Source of the DNA: Rubrobacter_F sp035642415
GTDB lineage: Bacteria > Actinomycetota > Rubrobacteria > Rubrobacterales > Rubrobacteraceae
Direction: 5' to 3'
Assembly: GCA_035642415.1 (NCBI GenBank)
Contig: DASQSI010000010.1
Location: forward strand, 1-8,862
Length of the DNA stretch: 8,862 nucleotides
In this document: positions 7,067-8,862 of the stretch, one piece after another
Position numbering within the stretch: the first letter of the stretch is position 1
Layout of the letters: each line of letters begins with the position of its first letter
Notes under the pieces: model-generated
What the model was told of the DNA's origin: nothing
Database searches by the model: none
The model's input: only the letters and a program-made list of their open reading frames with translations
Made by a program: the position numbers and the translations under genes

Positions 7067-7108
7067 TTTATACAGTAATGGTATAAGCATTTATACAGTA
7101 GTGGTATA
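7067..7108 (+). repeat. Two tandem 23-bp-period copies of an imperfect palindrome
   Basis: TTTATACAGTAATGGTATA (7067-7085) and TTTATACAGTAGTGGTATA (7090-7108) match at 18 of 19 positions and repeat every 23 bases. Each unit contains the inverted pair TATAC / GTATA around a 7-base centre, as in an iterated protein-binding site. The first copy begins one base after the stop codon of the truncated transposase. Confidence 0.8.
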
Positions 7109-7130
7109 GAGCGCAGCCTCCGCAGCGCTC
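7109..7130 (+). terminator. GC-rich hairpin after the transposase remnant, weak terminator candidate
   Basis: GAGCGC (7109-7114) pairs with GCGCTC (7125-7130) around a 10-base loop. The following plus-strand sequence is pyrimidine-rich (TTCTCTCTCT) but not a proper T-run. From here to 7348 I see no further gene on either strand. Confidence 0.25.
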
Positions 7131-7348
7131 ACGGGTCTGGTTCTCTCTCTGTGCGCCCCGTTCTTGCGGATGTGCGCTCTTCATTTGAGAAGCTGAGCGA
7201 ACTGTTTGAGTTCTCTCTCCTTTAAGAAAAAGAATGCAGTCACCCCATAGCTTTACGCAATCTCTTTACGGACCAAGGTCGACGGTGGCCTATTGCTTAC
7301 GCTGCAGGCACGTAAACCCTATACATCGGATGCCTTTCGAGAACAAGC

Positions 7349-7391
7349 TTCTCATAAGCTATCCGTCTAGAGAAGAGAGCATGAAAAGAGT
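7349..7391 (+). repeat. Repeat copy A (TTCTCATAAGCTATC ... GCATGAAAAGAGT)
   Basis: TTCTCATAAGCTATC (7349-7363) and GCATGAAAAGAGT (7379-7391) recur exactly at 8475-8489 and 8503-8515, with 15 rather than 13 unrelated bases between the boxes. The second box is the complement of the T-rich tail of a minus-strand terminator. Copy C (8675-8705) carries the first box in inverted orientation. Confidence 0.75.
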
Positions 7392-7428
7392 GGGGACTTG
7401 GGAGGATGCTTACCGTCCAGCCCCCACT
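7384..7428 (-). terminator. Intrinsic terminator of the small secreted peptide gene
   Basis: On the minus strand AGTGGGG (7428-7422) pairs with CCCCACT (7395-7389). The long 26-base loop can pair further (CTGG with CC(A)AG). CTTTTC follows. The hairpin lies about 57 bases beyond the peptide stop codon at 7485. Confidence 0.6.
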
Positions 7429-7484
7429 TAACTGGTTGCTTACTAGCCGTCGAAGCTGCTAACTCAGCTACCCTGCTTCACGGC

Positions 7485-7673
7485 TTAGTGCGTGCAGGAC
7501 CAATTGCCGCTTGGAAGATTCTTCTTGCATGAGCCTTGATCCTGTTGCGCCGAGACGACGTGTCCACCTGGGTTTGTAGGCTGCGGCTTGCCAGCAAACG
7601 CCGGAGCCACCATGGCAGCCATCATCGCAGCCATCATGAGAGCTACCGTCAAAACCAAAAGTATGCGCTTCAT
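7485..7673 (-). CDS. Small secreted two-cysteine peptide, function unknown
   Basis: A 62-residue precursor. The ATG at 7673 is preceded at 7-base spacing by AAGGAGGTGA (7690-7681), a perfect full-length Shine-Dalgarno, which rules out the longer frame opening at 7718. Residues 1-27 are a clear Sec signal peptide: MKR, a hydrophobic Leu/Val/Ala/Met core, then APAFA with predicted cleavage before Gly28. The mature part is about 35 residues, Gly/Pro/Gln/Asn-rich, with Cys49 and Cys60 in GSCKKNLPSGNWSCTH. The two could form one disulfide outside the cell. A similar C-K-x-(n)-G-x-x-x-C ending occurs in the partial frame at the right edge. The gene is preceded by a structured leader with an intrinsic terminator and followed by a terminator, so it looks like a stand-alone regulated unit. 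No known family is recognised; a signalling peptide, bacteriocin or envelope peptide are all open. Confidence 0.75.
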   Translation of the reverse strand: MKRILLVLTVALMMAAMMAAMVAPAFAGKPQPTNPGGHVVSAQQDQGSCKKNLPSGNWSCTH

Positions 7674-7710
7674 TATTTTTTCACCTCCTTCCTCTTCTTT
7701 TCCGCTTTCC

Positions 7711-7765
7711 CAAAACAAAACCGGCTACCACCCTAGGTCTCAGTTGACCTAGAAGGTAGCCGGTT
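7711..7765 (-). terminator. Strong intrinsic terminator in the peptide leader (attenuator candidate)
   Basis: On the minus strand AACCGGCTACC (7765-7755) pairs perfectly over 11 bases with GGTAGCCGGTT (7729-7719). Inside, TAGGTC pairs with GACCTA (7751-7746 with 7739-7734) around a 6-base loop. The tail reads TTTTGTTTTGG. The T-run appears only on the minus strand. The hairpin ends about 20 bases before the Shine-Dalgarno of the peptide gene and over 220 bases after the HTH gene stop, so control of the peptide gene is at least as likely as ordinary termination of the HTH gene. Confidence 0.8.
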
Positions 7766-7780
7766 GCACCACTGGCTCCG

Positions 7781-7812
7781 TCTGCCCCAAGTGCCCATAC
7801 TTACAGGGCAGA
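7781..7812 (-). ncRNA. Upstream hairpin of the peptide leader; possible aptamer part of an unrecognised cis-regulatory RNA
   Basis: TCTGCCC (7812-7806, minus strand) pairs with GGGCAGA (7787-7781). After an asymmetric internal loop, AAGT pairs with ACTT (7802-7799 with 7792-7789) around a 6-base loop. It lies 15 bases upstream of the leader terminator on the same strand. The order hairpin, terminator, ribosome site, small gene is that of riboswitches and attenuators, but the sequence does not match a consensus I recognise. Confidence 0.4.
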
Positions 7813-7854
7813 ATTCTTAGCCTCTACCAATCTCACCGAGTTTTGTTGTAAGGC

Positions 7855-7883
7855 AGCCTATCACGAAACAAACTACTAGTAAA
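7855..7883 (-). promoter_or_regulatory. Putative promoter for the peptide leader transcript
   Basis: On the minus strand TTTACT (7883-7878), a 17-base spacer and TAGGCT (7860-7855). Transcription would start near 7848 and give a leader of about 175 bases. Matches to consensus are modest. The AT-rich stretch up to 7988 also holds the perfect palindrome CGAAACTGTTTCG (7941-7953) and a small hairpin just after the HTH stop (CTACC TAGCT / AGCTA gag GGTAG, 7954-7983), but no gene. Confidence 0.3.
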
Positions 7884-7988
7884 CACCTTAGAAAACAGAA
7901 AAGTATTCACCATTCTAGTGTTAATAAAACGCAATATATACGAAACTGTTTCGCTACCTAGCTTTTTAGCAGCTAGAGGGTAGAAAGG

Positions 7989-8339
7989 TTACTGCTCGCT
8001 TGCAGGCTGTTCGTCTTCTTTTGGATGATAGCGCTGGGCTTCTAGGTATTGTTCTAGGTCTTCGCGCTTGACCTTGATGTTGTGGCCAAGCTTTACAGAA
8101 GGTATCTCCCCGCTCTTTAGCCTGCGATAAACCCAGCTCTTGCCCATCCCAAGCTCCTGGCAGACCTCGGCTAGTGAGAGCAGGTCTAGGCCCTTGCGGC
8201 TTTCGGGGCGCATAGATGCCTCCCCGGCAAGGACCTCTTCGACCTCAAGAATCGCGCTCTCTACCGCTTCGAGTGCCTGGCGAAGGGTTTCAAAGGATTG
8301 CATAAGCTGCTGAACCCTATCGTCTCTGCTATCCATCAT
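7989..8339 (-). CDS. Excisionase-family (HTH_17/MerR-like) DNA-binding protein
   Basis: A 116-residue protein. Residues 8-40 are a Leu/Glu-rich helix (QQLMQSFETLRQALEAVESA and on) likely to form a coiled coil. Residues 53-101 are a canonical excisionase-family winged helix: LLSLAEVCQELGMGKSWVYR (helix-turn-helix), LKSGEIPSVKLGHNIKVKRE (wing with the usual IPSVKLG turn) and DLEQYLEAQR. Such domains occur in phage and integrative-element Xis proteins and in many small chromosomal regulators. No integrase lies in the window, so a regulator is as likely as a recombination directionality factor. Two consecutive ATGs (8339, 8336) compete for the start; AGGA lies eight bases before the first. It is the only DNA-binding gene beside the peptide unit and is on the same strand, which makes it a candidate regulator of it. 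Confidence 0.85.
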   Translation of the reverse strand: MMDSRDDRVQQLMQSFETLRQALEAVESAILEVEEVLAGEASMRPESRKGLDLLSLAEVCQELGMGKSWVYRRLKSGEIPSVKLGHNIKVKREDLEQYLEAQRYHPKEDEQPASEQ

Positions 8340-8474
8340 GAGCCCATCCTACTAACCCACTTTGCTTACTTCCACACCTGTCTAGGATAACCCTGCCCCA
8401 TTGCCTGCAGATTACCTGCTCGCCATGAGCACGCTTGCAAGCCAGAACGGGGGGTTAGTTAGCGAGATTGCACT

Positions 8475-8515
8475 TTCTCATAAGCTATCTGCGAATAAGA
8501 GGGCATGAAAAGAGT
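8475..8515 (+). repeat. Repeat copy B (same boxes as copy A)
   Basis: TTCTCATAAGCTATC (8475-8489) and GCATGAAAAGAGT (8503-8515) repeat copy A exactly. The 8475-8505 part is also a 31-base imperfect inverted match to copy C, about 28 positions agreeing with three short gaps. Between the HTH start (8339) and here I see only an ACTAACCC / GGGTTAGT inverted pair (8351-8358, 8452-8459) and no gene. Confidence 0.75.
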
Positions 8516-8535
8516 CGGGGTACAAGGGCCCGGCT
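8504..8535 (-). terminator. Intrinsic terminator linked to repeat copy B
   Basis: On the minus strand AGCCGGG (8535-8529) pairs with CCCGACT (8519-8513), including one G-T pair, around a 9-base loop, followed by CTTTTCATGC. It has the same placement and tail as the terminator in copy A but different stem bases. No gene that it would terminate is recognisable between 8536 and 8740. Confidence 0.5.
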
Positions 8536-8674
8536 AGAGAAAGAGCGTCCGAGGCTGGTTTTAGTAGTAGAAGGTAGAGGCTAGAGACCCGGTCTCACCA
8601 CCGTTGCCTAGCGTAGCTGGCTGGTAATCCTGCCGCATGACCCAAATGCACTATTTTTATCAGTGAGAGACCTT

Positions 8675-8705
8675 GCCTCTAAATTCTCAGATTGGCTTAT
8701 GAGAA
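8675..8705 (-). repeat. Repeat copy C, inverted
   Basis: Read on the minus strand from 8705 it begins TTCTCATAAGC and continues ATCTG.GAAT..AGAGG, matching copy B through about 31 bases. It lies about 30 bases beyond the terminator of the right-edge gene. Confidence 0.6.
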
Positions 8706-8733
8706 TGCGTGCTCCGGAAGGCGAGCCCTTAAA

Positions 8734-8779
8734 ACTAGAAAAAGAGAGCCGGGGCTGCTTAAGAAACCCCAGCTCTCTT
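8734..8779 (-). terminator. Strong intrinsic terminator of the right-edge minus-strand gene
   Basis: On the minus strand AAGAGAGC (8779-8772) pairs perfectly with GCTCTCTT (8749-8742), continued by CCCC/GGGG inside after one mismatch, with a 12-base loop. The tail TTTTTCTAGTTTT runs on the minus strand. It lies about 30 bases after the stop codon at 8811. Confidence 0.75.
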
Positions 8780-8810
8780 CTAAAGAGCCACTGCTAAGCC
8801 TGGAGCAGGC

Positions 8811-8861
8811 CTATTGTTGGCAGGTGTGGCTCGAGCCCGTCACCTTACAAGGTCCAGGTGA
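8811..8861 (-). CDS. C-terminal end of a gene running in from the right; possible second small two-cysteine peptide
   Basis: Only 16 codons and a TAG stop (8813-8811) are in the window; the start is beyond the right edge. The last residues read SPGPCKVTGSSHTCQQ. The other two minus-strand frames are closed within the same stretch, and a strong minus-strand terminator follows about 30 bases after the stop, which supports a real gene end. The ending resembles the secreted peptide at 7485-7673: GPCKVTGSSHTC here against GSCKKNLPSGNWSC there, both G-x-C-K ... G-x-x-[ST]-C and stopping within two residues of the last Cys. With so little sequence this is a suggestion. Confidence 0.4.
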   Translation of the reverse strand, partial: SPGPCKVTGSSHTCQQ

Positions 8862-8862
8862 T

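Larger units (their letters stand above)
8475..8705. mobile_element. Possible 231-bp non-coding element with imperfect terminal inverted repeats (MITE-like)
   Basis: Copies B and C face each other as inverted ends. The interior has no coding frame, a perfect GAGACC-C-GGTCTC palindrome near 8584-8596 and a further GGTCTCAC / GTGAGAGACC match. No target-site duplication is visible at the borders, so this is a suggestion only. Confidence 0.3.

Noticed and set aside
7381..7431. Short frames ATGAAAAGAGT... in copies A and B, both reading MKRVG, as leader peptides
   Set aside because: The shared bases are better explained as the complement of the T-rich tail of minus-strand terminators. The frames diverge after five residues, and the putative ribosome sites are too close to the ATG.
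7234..7431. 65-codon plus-strand frame as a gene
   Set aside because: No family resemblance and no ribosome site, and it runs through repeat copy A and a minus-strand terminator hairpin.
7711..7870. Peptide leader as a c-di-GMP, c-di-AMP or cobalamin riboswitch
   Set aside because: A few words look similar (for example GGTAGCCGG, CTGTAAG), but the conserved cores of these classes are absent, so no class is assigned.
8820..8862. GGCTCGAGCC-containing hairpin as the T-arm of a tRNA or tmRNA
   Set aside because: No 5+7+5 T-arm geometry, no acceptor, anticodon or D arms, and no CCA end. It lies inside the partial coding frame.
1..8862. CRISPR array
   Set aside because: No regularly spaced repeat series. 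The only tandem repeat is the two-unit 23-bp pair, and the TTCTCATAAGC copies are far apart.

Overview
The window looks like a piece of a moderately high-GC bacterial chromosome. The left half (about 1-4570) is dense, GC-rich and all on the plus strand. The right half (about 4570-8862) is looser, more AT-rich, mostly minus-strand and rich in hairpins, repeats and small genes, which is typical of an accessory region. Strong GGAGG-type ribosome sites, TTG/GTG start usage and the gene types suggest an actinobacterium, possibly Rubrobacter-like. That placement is inference and unconfirmed.

Left half. (i) A 5'-truncated NAD-dependent epimerase/dehydratase is followed by a PLP enzyme of the alpha-oxoamine synthase family that most resembles bacterial serine palmitoyltransferase. 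Together they look like part of a bacterial sphingolipid/ceramide locus: Spt for the first step and a CerR-type reductase. (ii) fdhD, the sulfur-transfer factor for formate dehydrogenase, is followed by an OFA-family MFS carrier (oxalate/formate-antiporter type), suggesting a formate-linked pair. A strong intrinsic terminator ends this block.

Right half. A minus-strand pair consists of a low-molecular-weight protein tyrosine phosphatase and a protein with an N-terminal MerR/excisionase-like HTH, a long coiled coil and an Arg-rich tail, a RacA-like layout. About 500 bases without a convincing gene lead to a truncated IS1595-type transposase that keeps the zinc ribbon and HTH but has no catalytic domain. 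Two tandem 23-bp palindromic repeats begin one base after its stop.

The last 1.5 kb is a minus-strand set of short units. It holds a small secreted two-cysteine peptide gene behind a structured leader (hairpin, intrinsic terminator, then a perfect Shine-Dalgarno), an excisionase-like HTH gene, and at the right edge the C-terminus of what may be a second peptide of the same kind, followed by its own terminator. A repeat with core TTCTCATAAGC occurs three times here, twice direct and once inverted. Two copies are fused to minus-strand terminators, and the outermost pair brackets the peptide and HTH genes. This small-peptide/HTH/repeat region is the most likely place for something undescribed.
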